Shown here: piece by piece, positions 50,882-61,200 of the stretch
Layout: each line of letters begins with the position of its first letter
Position numbering within the stretch: the first letter of the stretch is position 1
Assembly: GCA_036397455.1 (NCBI GenBank)
Contig: DASWIX010000080.1
Coordinates: forward strand, 75,982-139,981
Source: JADFNB01 sp036397455
GTDB taxonomy: Bacteria; Gemmatimonadota; Gemmatimonadetes; Gemmatimonadales; GWC2-71-9
DNA length: 64,000 nt
Direction: 5' to 3'
The notes under the pieces: generated by a model
The model's database searches: none
Told to the model about the DNA's origin: nothing
What the model saw: only the letters and a program-made list of their open reading frames with translations
Position numbers and translations under genes: made by a program

Positions 50882-53536
50882 ATGGCTTTTCCGATCGCAT
50901 CCCGCTCAGCTCGACACGCGCGGCAGTCCATTGTCTGGCTGGTGCTGCTGGCCGCCGGCGCGTGGGGTGCATCCGCGTCGGCGCAGGAACCGGCGCACCC
51001 GCGGCCGTCCGCGCGGGCCAACTACCGGCTGGCGGCCCGGTTTGCTCCGTATCAGATGAGCGACATGCTGCACAGCACCATCGTGACGCCGCGTTGGATC
51101 GAGGGAGGCGAGCGGTTCTGGTACGAATGGGAGACCACGGACGGCAAGTTCTTCCACCTCGTCGATCCGGTGGCCGGTACCAAACGGCAGATCTTCGATA
51201 ACGATCGCATCGCTGCCGAGTTGACCCGCATCACGCTCGATCCATGGGATGGACAGCATCTGCCAATCCGCGCGATCCGGTTCATCGACGGCAACACCCT
51301 TCAGTTCGAGGTTGAATCGTCGCAGGACGAGGAACGGGTGGACGCGGAGGAAGAGCGCGGTGACCAGCAACGCCGAGGGCAGAGCCGCCGGCCACGCCCC
51401 AAGAAGAAGGTCTTTCACTTTCAATACGATGTGCGCACGCAAACCCTGCGCGAGTTGACGGACTACGAGCACCCGGACAACCACCCGTCCTGGGCCAGTG
51501 TGTCTCCCGACAGCCAGACCATCGTCTTCAGCCGGCACCACAACCTGTACATGATGAACGTGGAAGCCTATCGGCAGATCCTCGACGCGCGGCGCGGCAA
51601 GGAAGGCGCGGCGGCGGACAGCGCCGATTGGAAGGTCGAGGTCGACGAGGTCCAGCTCACCACCGATGGCGAGGAGTACTACGACTACGGCGGCCGCGGC
51701 TTCGGTGACACCGATGTCGAGCGCGAGCGCAGCAAGGATCGGCGCAAGGGAGCCAACATCAGCTGGTCACGCGATTCGAAGCGGTTCGCCCTCGTGCGAC
51801 GGGATCAGCGGCGATCGGGCGCCCTGTGGGTGATCCACTCGGTGGGGAACGACCGGCCCGAACTCGAGACCTACAAGTACGACATGCCGGGAGATACGAC
51901 GGTCGCGCAAGCGGAACTGCTGGTCTACGATCTCGCCGCGCGGAACATGGTGACGGTGCAGGCGGACCGATTCAAGGACCAGCAGGTCTCGCTGTTCGAC
52001 GCCCGGCAGTTCCGCTATCCCGACAGCGAAGCGCCACGCCGGTCCTTATGGCTCGCGGAAAACTCGGACCAGGTCTATTTCTGGCGGCGTAGCCGCGACC
52101 AGCATCGGGTAGACGTGTGTGTGGCCAACGCGACCACCGGCGAGGTGACGGTGTTGATCGAGGAACGGCTCAACACCTACGTGGAGAGCCAGGACCTCGA
52201 GCTGCTCTCGTCGGGTGACATGCTGTGGTGGTCGGAACGGGACGGCTGGGCGCACCTCTATCGGTTCGGGCCCGACGGCACGCTCAAGCAGCGTCTCACC
52301 GAAGGCCCGTGGCACGTGGAAGGCATCACGGGAATCGACGAGACGCGCGGCTTCGTGTATTTCGTGGGCAACGCCCGGGAGCCCGGCGAGGATCCCTATT
52401 ACCAGCACCACTACCGGGTTGGCGTGGATGGACGCGGGCTCACGCTGCTGAACCCCGGCGACTTCGACCACCAGGTCGCCAACCTCAGACGGAACGCGTA
52501 CGGCGGATTCAACCAGCAGCCGGGCTTGAGTCCCGGGACCCGCTACTTCGTGGATAACTACTCGCGGGTCAACACGGTACCGGCGTCCGCGCTGTTCGAC
52601 GGCGTGACCGGCCGTAAGGTGCTCGATCTGGAGGAAGCGGATCTCTCGGCGCTGATGGCGGCCGGCTACCGATTCCCGCAGCCGTACCGCGTGAAATCGG
52701 CCGACGGTATCACCGACCTGTACGGGGTGATGTACACACCGTTCGATTTCGACTCCACCCGCCAGTATCCGATCATCGTGTACGTCTACCCCGGGCCGCA
52801 GACGGAAGCGGTCTCGAAGGCGTTCTCGACCGCCCCGACCGAGACCGGGATGACCCAACTCGGATTCATCATCGTCACCGTCGGCAATCGCGGCGGTCAT
52901 CCGGCGCGATCGAAGTGGTATCACAATTACGGCTACGGCAACCTGCGGGACTACGGGTTAGCCGACAAGAAGGCCGCGGTCGAGCAGCTCGCGCAGCGGC
53001 ACGGGTTCATCGACGTCGATCGGGTGGGGATCTACGGCCACTCCGGCGGCGGGTTCATGTCGACGGCGGCGATGCTGGTCTATCCCGATTTCTTCAAGGT
53101 GGCGGTCTCATCGTCGGGGAACCACGAGAACAACGTCTACAACCAGAACTGGTCGGAGAAGCATCACGGGGTACGAGAGGTCGAGCGTGGCGACACCGTC
53201 ACCTTCGAGTACGATATCGCGCGCAACTCGCAGCTCGCGGCGAATCTGAAGGGGCACCTGTTGCTCACGACCGGCGGGATCGACAACAACGTCCACCATG
53301 CCAACACGTATCGCATGGCGGAGGCGTTGATCGACGCCAACAAGCGGTTCGACTTCTTCGTATTCCCGAGTCAGCGGCATGGCTACCGCGGGCACAGCGG
53401 CGACTACTGGTTCTGGCTACGCGCCGAGTACTTCGCGCGACACCTGCTGGGGGATCAGCGCAGCCACGTGAACATCGTCGAGCTGGATGTGGATCGTGCG
53501 CAGACCGGAGCGCGAGGCGGCGGGCGCAGTCCGTAG
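50882..53536 (+). CDS. DPP-IV-like S9 family peptidase, secreted
   Basis: 884 residues. Signal peptide at the ATG of MAFPIASRS (VWLVLLAAGAWGASASAQ); GGGAGA lies upstream; the longer ORF overlaps the M28 gene and is unsupported. A DPPIV_N propeller (about 90-580) carries an acidic/basic insert of ~45 residues (ESSQDEERVDAEEERGDQ) that may be flexible. The hydrolase domain shows VGIYGHSGGGFMSTAAM (Ser721), TGGIDNNVHHANT (Asp) and FPSQRHGYRGH (His). It removes dipeptides after Pro/Ala in family members. Confidence 0.93.
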   Translation: MAFPIASRSARHARQSIVWLVLLAAGAWGASASAQEPAHPRPSARANYRLAARFAPYQMSDMLHSTIVTPRWIEGGERFWYEWETTDGKFFHLVDPVAGTKRQIFDNDRIAAELTRITLDPWDGQHLPIRAIRFIDGNTLQFEVESSQDEERVDAEEERGDQQRRGQSRRPRPKKKVFHFQYDVRTQTLRELTDYEHPDNHPSWASVSPDSQTIVFSRHHNLYMMNVEAYRQILDARRGKEGAAADSADWKVEVDEVQLTTDGEEYYDYGGRGFGDTDVERERSKDRRKGANISWSRDSKRFALVRRDQRRSGALWVIHSVGNDRPELETYKYDMPGDTTVAQAELLVYDLAARNMVTVQADRFKDQQVSLFDARQFRYPDSEAPRRSLWLAENSDQVYFWRRSRDQHRVDVCVANATTGEVTVLIEERLNTYVESQDLELLSSGDMLWWSERDGWAHLYRFGPDGTLKQRLTEGPWHVEGITGIDETRGFVYFVGNAREPGEDPYYQHHYRVGVDGRGLTLLNPGDFDHQVANLRRNAYGGFNQQPGLSPGTRYFVDNYSRVNTVPASALFDGVTGRKVLDLEEADLSALMAAGYRFPQPYRVKSADGITDLYGVMYTPFDFDSTRQYPIIVYVYPGPQTEAVSKAFSTAPTETGMTQLGFIIVTVGNRGGHPARSKWYHNYGYGNLRDYGLADKKAAVEQLAQRHGFIDVDRVGIYGHSGGGFMSTAAMLVYPDFFKVAVSSSGNHENNVYNQNWSEKHHGVREVERGDTVTFEYDIARNSQLAANLKGHLLLTTGGIDNNVHHANTYRMAEALIDANKRFDFFVFPSQRHGYRGHSGDYWFWLRAEYFARHLLGDQRSHVNIVELDVDRAQTGARGGGRSP

Positions 53537-53576
53537 CGGATACCCGACGATCACGCTGCGCGTGGATCGCATGACC

Positions 53577-53607
53577 GGCGGCGCTGTCTGATGAGGACAG
53601 CGCCGCC
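53577..53607. terminator. strong hairpin between convergent genes
   Basis: GGCGGCGCTGTC and GACAGCGCCGCC form a perfect 12-base stem with a TGATGAG loop. It lies between the stops of the DPP-IV-like gene and the opposing lipoprotein. It has no U-tract, but length, symmetry and position support a bidirectional terminator. Confidence 0.75.
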
Positions 53608-53611
53608 GCCA

Positions 53612-54469
53612 CTAACGCGCGGTTCCTTCCGCCAACGCGCACCAGAACTCCTCGCGCACGCCGACGTCGAGCAACGCTTCGCGGCACGTCAGCGGCCGCG
53701 GGTACAACGCCTCCGCGTCCTCGACCCAGCGCGCGAGAATCCCCGCCGAGCCGGACGAGAATCCGAACAGGCTGTTCGGGTCTTCCCCGTCGAACAATCG
53801 CCAGAACGTGTCGCCGCCGTACGTGTCGAACACCCAGCGGGTAAACGACCCGGCCATGATGAAGAACTGCCAGGCCGACGCGTCCACGAACGAGCCCGCG
53901 GGCTCGTACGACACGCCGGCCGCGCGGTACAGCGTGTCGAACGGAATGAGCGTGCCGGCGCCCGCGAACAGCGACACCCAGGCGTGCGGGACCTGCCCGC
54001 GATACGGTTCCACCGCCGGCGCGTCGGGGGCCAGCAATTCGGTGCCGTATACCGCCAACCCTTCCTCCAGGAACTGGCTCTGCTGATACCGGGTGAACGC
54101 GTGGATGAGCAGGTGGACGTTGTAGTCGAACGCGAGATTGCCGCCCCATTGCGTGATGACGATCGGGGGGTCCAGCGAGACCGACGGCACGCCGATGCCG
54201 GGGACGATGTTTGCCACGATCGACGCCGGACCGGTGAACCTGGGAAGGAAATCGACCACCGCCTCGTAGTCCGCCTCGAGCCGGCGGATGAACGAGTCGC
54301 CCACGCTCGGCAGCAGGCGTGAGTAATCGAGTACCACGAAATGGTCGGACTCGTACCGGGCCGCTTCGATGACCTGGCTCGGCGGGTCGGTACAGGCCAG
54401 CGCGCAGGCGGCGAGCGCCATGGCCGCCAACGGCCCATGTCGGACGGGTGCCGTGCGCGGGTGATGCAT
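53612..54469 (-). CDS. gluzincin-like lipoprotein lacking the catalytic Glu
   Basis: 285 residues. Lipobox ALAC (Cys26). In the middle, NVHLLIHAFTRY and FLEEGLAVYG line up with the HExxH ... EG pattern of peptidase-MA/M61-like gluzincins: His119, His123 and Glu135/136 are kept, but the Glu of HExxH is Leu120. It may bind zinc without hydrolysis, or be a different enzyme type. Start ATG at 54469 or 54484 is uncertain. It is the first gene downstream of a convergent hairpin. Confidence 0.7.
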   Translation of the reverse strand: MHHPRTAPVRHGPLAAMALAACALACTDPPSQVIEAARYESDHFVVLDYSRLLPSVGDSFIRRLEADYEAVVDFLPRFTGPASIVANIVPGIGVPSVSLDPPIVITQWGGNLAFDYNVHLLIHAFTRYQQSQFLEEGLAVYGTELLAPDAPAVEPYRGQVPHAWVSLFAGAGTLIPFDTLYRAAGVSYEPAGSFVDASAWQFFIMAGSFTRWVFDTYGGDTFWRLFDGEDPNSLFGFSSGSAGILARWVEDAEALYPRPLTCREALLDVGVREEFWCALAEGTAR

Positions 54470-54565
54470 CGTGAGCCAACTCATGCCCGGTATACCCCGA
54501 TCCCCGCGAAACGGTCGCCTATCCCTACCCGCCATTCGGAACACTTGGCCGCTCGAGGGTCACCC

Positions 54566-55528
54566 TCACGACGGCACGTCTCCGCGCAGGATCGTCGCGA
54601 GCGTGGCCGGGTCGATATTGCCCCCGGATACCACGCATACCACCGTGCCGTGCCCGCCCTCACCCGCCATTGCCACGGCCACCGGCGCGGCCCCGGCCCC
54701 CTCGGCCACGACGTGATTCCGGTCGACGAGGAGGCGTACCGCGGCCACGACCCGCTCGACCGACGTCACCAATGAGCCGGCCAGCAGGTCGCGGACCAAT
54801 GGCCACATCTCCGCCAGGACACTCTTGCCGCCAATCCCGTCGATGAAGGTCGGCACGCGGTCGATCTCGACCGGTCTCCCTTGGGCGAGCGACGCCGACA
54901 GCGGTGCCGCCGTTTCGACTTCGCACGCGAAGATCCTGGTGCCCGGCCGCTTGGCCCGCACGGCCGCGGCGATCCCGCAGCTCAACCCGCCGCCGCCGAA
55001 CGGCACCAGGATCGCGTCGGGTTCCGGCAGGTCCTCCAGGATTTCCAGGCCGATCGTACCATGCCCGGCCATGACATCCGTGTTGCACACCGGATGGACG
55101 AAGACGCCGTCGAGTCCGGGGTATCGATGCGTGACGATGACCTGCCACCATTGGTCAAACGTGACCTTGATGATATGCGCACCCAGCCGCTCGATGGCGG
55201 CGAGCTTGGTCTGCGGCGCCCGGTCGGGCACGACCACGTGACACGGTACGCCCAACTCGCGCGCACACCAGGCCACGCCCTGGGCCATGTTTCCGGCGCT
55301 CGCGGTGTACACCCCACGCCGCAACGCGGCCGGTTCCATCTTGCGCAGGGCATTGCCGGCGCCACGCAACTTGAACGACCCGATCGGTTGGAGGTTCTCG
55401 AGCTTCAGGTAGATATTTGCATCGGCGTCGCCGTTGAGGCGTACCAGCGGCGTCCGCATCGCGGCGCCCCTGATCCGGTCGCGCGCCGCGACGATCTCCG
55501 CCAGCGTGGGCGGTTCAAGCGGACGCAC
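54566..55528 (-). CDS. threonine/serine dehydratase-family PLP enzyme (EutB/BhcB-like candidate)
   Basis: 320 residues. QPIGSFKLRGAGNAL carries the PLP Lys53, ASAGNMAQGVAW binds the substrate, VPFGGGGLSCGI is the glycine loop and CVVSGGNID ends it. It fits fold II dehydratases such as IlvA, hydroxyectoine EutB or beta-hydroxyaspartate dehydratase. The GTG start overlaps the end of the cyclodeaminase-like gene by 14 bases. No regulatory ACT domain. Substrate unresolved. Confidence 0.88.
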   Translation of the reverse strand: MRPLEPPTLAEIVAARDRIRGAAMRTPLVRLNGDADANIYLKLENLQPIGSFKLRGAGNALRKMEPAALRRGVYTASAGNMAQGVAWCARELGVPCHVVVPDRAPQTKLAAIERLGAHIIKVTFDQWWQVIVTHRYPGLDGVFVHPVCNTDVMAGHGTIGLEILEDLPEPDAILVPFGGGGLSCGIAAAVRAKRPGTRIFACEVETAAPLSASLAQGRPVEIDRVPTFIDGIGGKSVLAEMWPLVRDLLAGSLVTSVERVVAAVRLLVDRNHVVAEGAGAAPVAVAMAGEGGHGTVVCVVSGGNIDPATLATILRGDVPS

Positions 55529-56522
55529 TCGTCGCGCCTCCCAGGGTCACCGGCACCCCCGCGCCGGTCCTGACCGCCTCGGCGTGCACGTAGTGCGCGG
55601 CGGCGAGGTCCTCGACCGCCAGCCCGAGCGACTTGAACAGCGTGATCTCCTGGTCGCTTTGCCGTCCGGGGAGTGTCCCGAGCAGAATGTCACCGATCTC
55701 GCCGACGATGTGGTGCTCGTCCAGCGCGCCTTCCTTGAGCGGAAACAGGTAGTCACCCGCCTCGTGCACGGTCGATTCCACCCGATCGACGTATAGACGG
55801 GACTTGAGTACGGCTGCCGTGTCCAACTCCCGTGCCCAGCGGACGCTCGATCCGACGGCATTGACGTGACAGCCGGGTTCCAGCCAGTCACCCCTGAGCA
55901 GCGGTTCCTTGGACGACGTGGTGGTACAGATGATGTCGGCGCCCGCGACGGCCGCCTCGGCCGAGTCGCACGCGTCGACCGGGACGCCGAACGCGTCGAT
56001 CGCCTCGTCGGCAAAGCGCTGCCGTCGTACCGGGTCACGGCTGAACACCCTCACGTGCGAGATCGGGCGCACCGCCACCATCGCCTCGATATGCGCGCGT
56101 GCCTGGATCCCCGATCCGAGGATCGCAAGGGCGCGGGCGCCCTCGCGGGCGAGCAGCCGGGTGGCAACGCCGCTGGCCGCGGCGGTGCGGATGGCCGTGA
56201 TCGCGCCGGCATCGACGATGGCCACCGGCGCGCCGTGCTCCGTCTCGAACACCATGACCGCGCCCTGATGCGAGTCGTACGAGGTGCCGTGATTGCGCGG
56301 GAAGACCGACACCACTTTGAGCCCGAACGTGGCGGGGCTGGTCATCGAACCCGGCATGAGTCCGAGGATGCCGGCGTCGTCGGGGAGTCGGATGGCGTGC
56401 CGCAGCGGGTTGATGGCCTCGTCACGGGCCAACGTCATGAGGGCCTCCGCCATGAGGTCGATGCACACCGGCATCGGCAGCAGCCTCCGGACTTCAGCGG
56501 CGGAGATGACGAGACAGGGCAT
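55515..56522 (-). CDS. ornithine cyclodeaminase/mu-crystallin family protein (EutC/BhcD-like candidate)
   Basis: 335 residues of the OCD family: LPDDAGILGLMPG, ASFGLKVVS-like (here ATFGLKVVSVFP), ALAILGSGIQARAHIEAM for NAD(P) binding, and GADIICTTTSSKEPLL and VGSSVRWARELD. Relatives make Pro from ornithine or reduce imines (iminosuccinate, ketimines). Coupled by overlap to the dehydratase, as in hydroxyectoine (eutBC) and beta-hydroxyaspartate operons. It is the first gene of this unit. ATG of MPCLVI is preferred; the longer N-terminus is Arg-rich. Confidence 0.9.
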   Translation of the reverse strand: MPCLVISAAEVRRLLPMPVCIDLMAEALMTLARDEAINPLRHAIRLPDDAGILGLMPGSMTSPATFGLKVVSVFPRNHGTSYDSHQGAVMVFETEHGAPVAIVDAGAITAIRTAAASGVATRLLAREGARALAILGSGIQARAHIEAMVAVRPISHVRVFSRDPVRRQRFADEAIDAFGVPVDACDSAEAAVAGADIICTTTSSKEPLLRGDWLEPGCHVNAVGSSVRWARELDTAAVLKSRLYVDRVESTVHEAGDYLFPLKEGALDEHHIVGEIGDILLGTLPGRQSDQEITLFKSLGLAVEDLAAAHYVHAEAVRTGAGVPVTLGGATSASA

Positions 56523-56796
56523 GAGGGCTCCGGGGGAAGACGCGGGAGTATGTCGCCTGCGGCGAAGGCCTGTCAAACGGATCCCGCGACGGGCGCTGGC
56601 GCAAACCGAGGCTTCGGAGTAGCTTACCCCCTGTACGAACCGCGAGCTGGCATCTTCTCACCTTTGTTAGATGGTACCCGCTCAGGATGGGTACCGGCTG
56701 TGCACCCGCCGTCTCACTCCTCAGGTTCATCATGATGCAGCCCCGCCGTGCGACGAGCTCGTCGCCCGGGAGGCGTGCGTGTAGCAGAGGAGATCA
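56523..56796. other. leader region of the DEAD-box gene
   Basis: 274 bases between two divergent genes. It contains an inverted repeat GGTACCC-N9-GGGTACC (56673-56695), which could fold in the mRNA leader, a feature of many cold-inducible RNA helicase leaders. No convincing promoter hexamers and no ORF. Confidence 0.4.
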
Positions 56797-58023
<1,227 letters not shown>

Positions 58024-58046
58024 CCCAGCGTGAGGATCAGATCACC

Positions 58047-59147
58047 ATGACCGGTATGGAACTCGCCAAGACCGAGCGTCGGCCGACCGACGTCGACTGG
58101 CCGACCTTGTTGGCACCCTATCGTCAGCCCGCCACCTGGCGAAGCCTGTTCCAGTTGTTCAATACCGCCATCCCGTTCGCCGCCGTTTGGCTCATCATGC
58201 TGTGGAGCCTCCAGGTGAGTTACTGGCTGACGCTGGTGCTCGCCGTCCCCGCGGCCTTGTTGACCGCGCGGCTCTTCATGTTCCAGCATGATTGCGGGCA
58301 TGGGTCCTTCTTCCGCTCCCGCAGGCTGAACAATCTGGTTGGCTCGATCATCGGGGTGGTGACGCTCGTGCCGTACGCGTACTGGCGGAAGACGCACGCC
58401 ATCCATCATGCCGGGTCCGGCAACCTCGATCAGCGGGGCTTCGGCGACGTCGACACGTTGACGGTGCGCGAGTATCTGGCGCTCCCCCGTGCCAAGCGCC
58501 TGCGGTACCGGCTCTACCGCAATCCGTTCGTGTTGTTTGTCGTAGGGCCTATCTGGCAGTTCGTATTGAAGCATCGCTTCCCGCACGATCTCCCGCGCGC
58601 GTGGCGGCGGGAGTGGGAAAGCATCCATCGTAACAATCTCGCGTTGCTCGGCGTGCTCGCGTTCATGGGCCTCACCATCGGCTTCAAGAACTTCGCGCTC
58701 GTGCAGGCGCCGATCACCGTGATGACCGGCTCCCTCGGCGTCTTCCTGTTCTACGTGCAACATCAGTACGAGGACACCTACTGGCGGCATCGCGATGCGT
58801 GGAACTACTTCGAGGCGGGCCTCGAGGGCAGCTCGCATCTCGTGCTACCCAAGACCCTGCAGTGGTTCACCGCGAATATCGGGCTGCATCACGTGCACCA
58901 TCTCAGTAGTCAGATACCCAATTACCAGCTCCAACGCTGCCTCGACGAGAACCCTGAACTCCAGGGCGTGACGCGCCTTACCATTCGCGAGAGCTTCCGA
59001 ACACTGGGCATGACGCTGTGGGACGAGGACGAGCGGCAGTTGGTCGGGTTCGGGGATCTGCCGCGCATCCGCGAACGCATCGCGCGCCGCGGTGAGGACG
59101 CCGGCACGCCGGAGGCGCTGCGGAGCCTGCCGCCCGGGTGGCGCTGA
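58047..59147 (+). CDS. fatty acid desaturase, membrane-bound
   Basis: 366 residues, four to six membrane segments. The three diiron His boxes are HDCGHGSF, HAIHHAGSG and HHVHHLSS. It introduces a double bond in acyl chains of membrane lipids, using oxygen and reduced ferredoxin or cytochrome. AGGA lies about 11 bases before the ATG. It is 23 bases after the DEAD-box gene and may be co-transcribed, a combination that would suit cold adaptation. The unsaturated products could feed cyclopropane synthase. Confidence 0.92.
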   Translation: MTGMELAKTERRPTDVDWPTLLAPYRQPATWRSLFQLFNTAIPFAAVWLIMLWSLQVSYWLTLVLAVPAALLTARLFMFQHDCGHGSFFRSRRLNNLVGSIIGVVTLVPYAYWRKTHAIHHAGSGNLDQRGFGDVDTLTVREYLALPRAKRLRYRLYRNPFVLFVVGPIWQFVLKHRFPHDLPRAWRREWESIHRNNLALLGVLAFMGLTIGFKNFALVQAPITVMTGSLGVFLFYVQHQYEDTYWRHRDAWNYFEAGLEGSSHLVLPKTLQWFTANIGLHHVHHLSSQIPNYQLQRCLDENPELQGVTRLTIRESFRTLGMTLWDEDERQLVGFGDLPRIRERIARRGEDAGTPEALRSLPPGWR

Positions 59148-59180
59148 CCGAGCAACTCCGGGTACGGGCCCGTCGCGGGG

Positions 59181-61034
59181 TTACATGCGAACGATCCTGA
59201 TGAGGCCGCCCGCCGGAACACGGAACTGATACACGCCGGCCGGCATGCCACGGCTCCGGCGCTCGATCACGGTGCCTTCCGCGTCGAGCACGTCCAATTC
59301 GACCGTCCCCATGCCCGTCCGCAGGTCCACGACGATCGTCGTGCTCGCCTTGCCGTTGATGAGATGGACATCCCGGTAGGGGCCTTCGTCGAGCGGCACC
59401 ACCAGGTCGCCGTACACGCCCACGATCACGCGAGGTCCCCGCACGGCCTTGATGAGCGGGTAGACCGCGCCCGGGTTCGCCGGCGCGAATTCGCCGCCCA
59501 GCAGCAGGCCGCGCTGGTCATTCCAGTAGTCGGTCCAGAAGGCGACCATCCGACGGTGTGATGCGGGCAGTGCCGTGAGGCGGACGGAGAGCTGGGGTAC
59601 GGCAAACAGGACCGCGAGCAACTGTTGCGCCGCGACCTCGACGGGTTCGTCCGGATGCCACATGATCATGTCCGAGTGCACGGCCGTGTTGCCCGCCAGC
59701 AACCGGAGGTCCGTGATCTCCGCCCGATTGGCCGCGGCGTTGTTCGGCGCGTCGACGCCGCGGAACATGTTTCCGAATTGACGCATGGACGGACCCACGT
59801 ACCGTTGCCGGAACTCGATGAGCACATCCGGGTTTCGTGCCCGCAGACGCTGCGTGACGTCGCGCAACAATTGCTCGACCGCCTCATCCACCGACGCGAT
59901 GTCGCGGCCGCCGTTCGCCCCGACGACCGTCGAGTCGTCGGCGGCGAAGAAGTCGATGAAGTCCAGCTTGAACCCGTCGAGACTCCACTCGACCATCGCG
60001 CGGTCGTAGGTGTCCGCGAGGAACGCACGCACTTCGGGGAAGCGCGGGTCGAGGACGTAGGCGCCCTGGCTCTCCCAGTACCGCAGGTACTTCCCCTCGA
60101 ACCGCGCGAAATTCCGGGCGGCCTCGCCGATGAACGGCACCGCGTACCACAGCACGAACCGCATGTCGAGCGCGTGGACGCTGTCGACAAACGCCCGCAT
60201 GTTCGGGATGCGGTCGGGCGACCAGTCGCCGGTGTATCGGTAGCCACGGAGGGTGTCCAACGTCTGCCATCCGTCATCGACGATGACCGTGCCGTATCCG
60301 AGGTCACGGGCCAGCCGCAGCTCGGCGAGGATCGCGGTGGGATCGAGATGCTGGTGGAATGCGTACCAGGTGGAGTAGGCGGGGCGTACCGCGGCGTCTG
60401 GAACGGGTACCGGGCGGAGGTCGGGTTGGTCTGCCCACCAGTCGGACACCGCGGCCAACGCCCGGTAGAACGGAACCGGGCGGGTGTCGACCCGGATCTC
60501 GGCGTGGTAGGTGGATAGCGCGGGGCCTGTCCGGCGGAAGAACGTAACGCCGAAGTGGAACCGCGCATCCTCCTCTTGTAGGGACGCGTCCAGCCGGATC
60601 GGGTTGCGGGCGTCGGATACCGCAAACGTGAGGCGGTTCCGGTCGGCGGCGTTGTACAGCGTCAGGACCGGCGCTCCGCTCACCACACGGGAATCGACCG
60701 AGGACCGGTAATAATTGACCTTGTCAATGCTAACGTTGCTGTTCCAGAACCCGGCCACGTCTACCGATGGGAGGCTCCAGCGTACCGAGAACCTCGGCGG
60801 CGGCGCCGCCGCGGGCGCCGCCAGGCGCACGGTCACGATCATCACGCCGGGTTCCACGATGCGGCCCGACAGCGACCCGTCGAACGATCCCAGATCGCCG
60901 TCGATCGCGAAGTCCGCGGCGGTCAGGTCGTATGGTGGCGCGGCGAAGGGTTCGGCGGGGATTTGCGCGGCCAGGCGTGGTCCGGCCAGGAGAAGCGCCG
61001 CCGCGGTCCAAAGACCCCGAGTGATTGTTCGCAT
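59181..61034 (-). CDS. GH36-like alpha-galactosidase/melibiase-type glycosidase, secreted
   Basis: 617 residues with a signal peptide (RTITRGLWTAAALLLAGPRLAAQ). An N-terminal beta-sandwich precedes a TIM-barrel with STWYAFHQHLDP, VDDGWQTLD, DGFKLDFIDFF (nucleophile Asp region) and FRGVDAPNNAAANRAE for the acid/base. A C-terminal beta domain ends it. Family relatives remove galactose or other hexoses. The ATG of MRTITRG is taken; the ORF upstream is not supported. Convergent with the desaturase. Confidence 0.88.
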   Translation of the reverse strand: MRTITRGLWTAAALLLAGPRLAAQIPAEPFAAPPYDLTAADFAIDGDLGSFDGSLSGRIVEPGVMIVTVRLAAPAAAPPPRFSVRWSLPSVDVAGFWNSNVSIDKVNYYRSSVDSRVVSGAPVLTLYNAADRNRLTFAVSDARNPIRLDASLQEEDARFHFGVTFFRRTGPALSTYHAEIRVDTRPVPFYRALAAVSDWWADQPDLRPVPVPDAAVRPAYSTWYAFHQHLDPTAILAELRLARDLGYGTVIVDDGWQTLDTLRGYRYTGDWSPDRIPNMRAFVDSVHALDMRFVLWYAVPFIGEAARNFARFEGKYLRYWESQGAYVLDPRFPEVRAFLADTYDRAMVEWSLDGFKLDFIDFFAADDSTVVGANGGRDIASVDEAVEQLLRDVTQRLRARNPDVLIEFRQRYVGPSMRQFGNMFRGVDAPNNAAANRAEITDLRLLAGNTAVHSDMIMWHPDEPVEVAAQQLLAVLFAVPQLSVRLTALPASHRRMVAFWTDYWNDQRGLLLGGEFAPANPGAVYPLIKAVRGPRVIVGVYGDLVVPLDEGPYRDVHLINGKASTTIVVDLRTGMGTVELDVLDAEGTVIERRSRGMPAGVYQFRVPAGGLIRIVRM

Positions 61035-61153
61035 GCGGTTCCTTGTCGGAATGACTGCGGTAATGTCTGGTTGCGGCCGGTATAAGACAACTTCCGGCCC
61101 GCTGCGACGAGGCGGGAGTGGGACCGGAACGCGTGGGGCGGCCTGCGACGGAG

Positions 61154-61177
61154 GGGGGCGGGCGCGGACCCGCCCCC
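61154..61177. terminator. GC-rich hairpin downstream of the small secreted protein gene
   Basis: GGGGGCGGG-N6-CCCGCCCCC, a perfect 9-base stem, lies 24 bases after the stop of the minus-strand gene and before the next minus-strand gene. No T-tract; probable terminator separating the two. Confidence 0.6.
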
Positions 61178-61200
61178 GCCCCACCCCAGCCGGATGCGTG

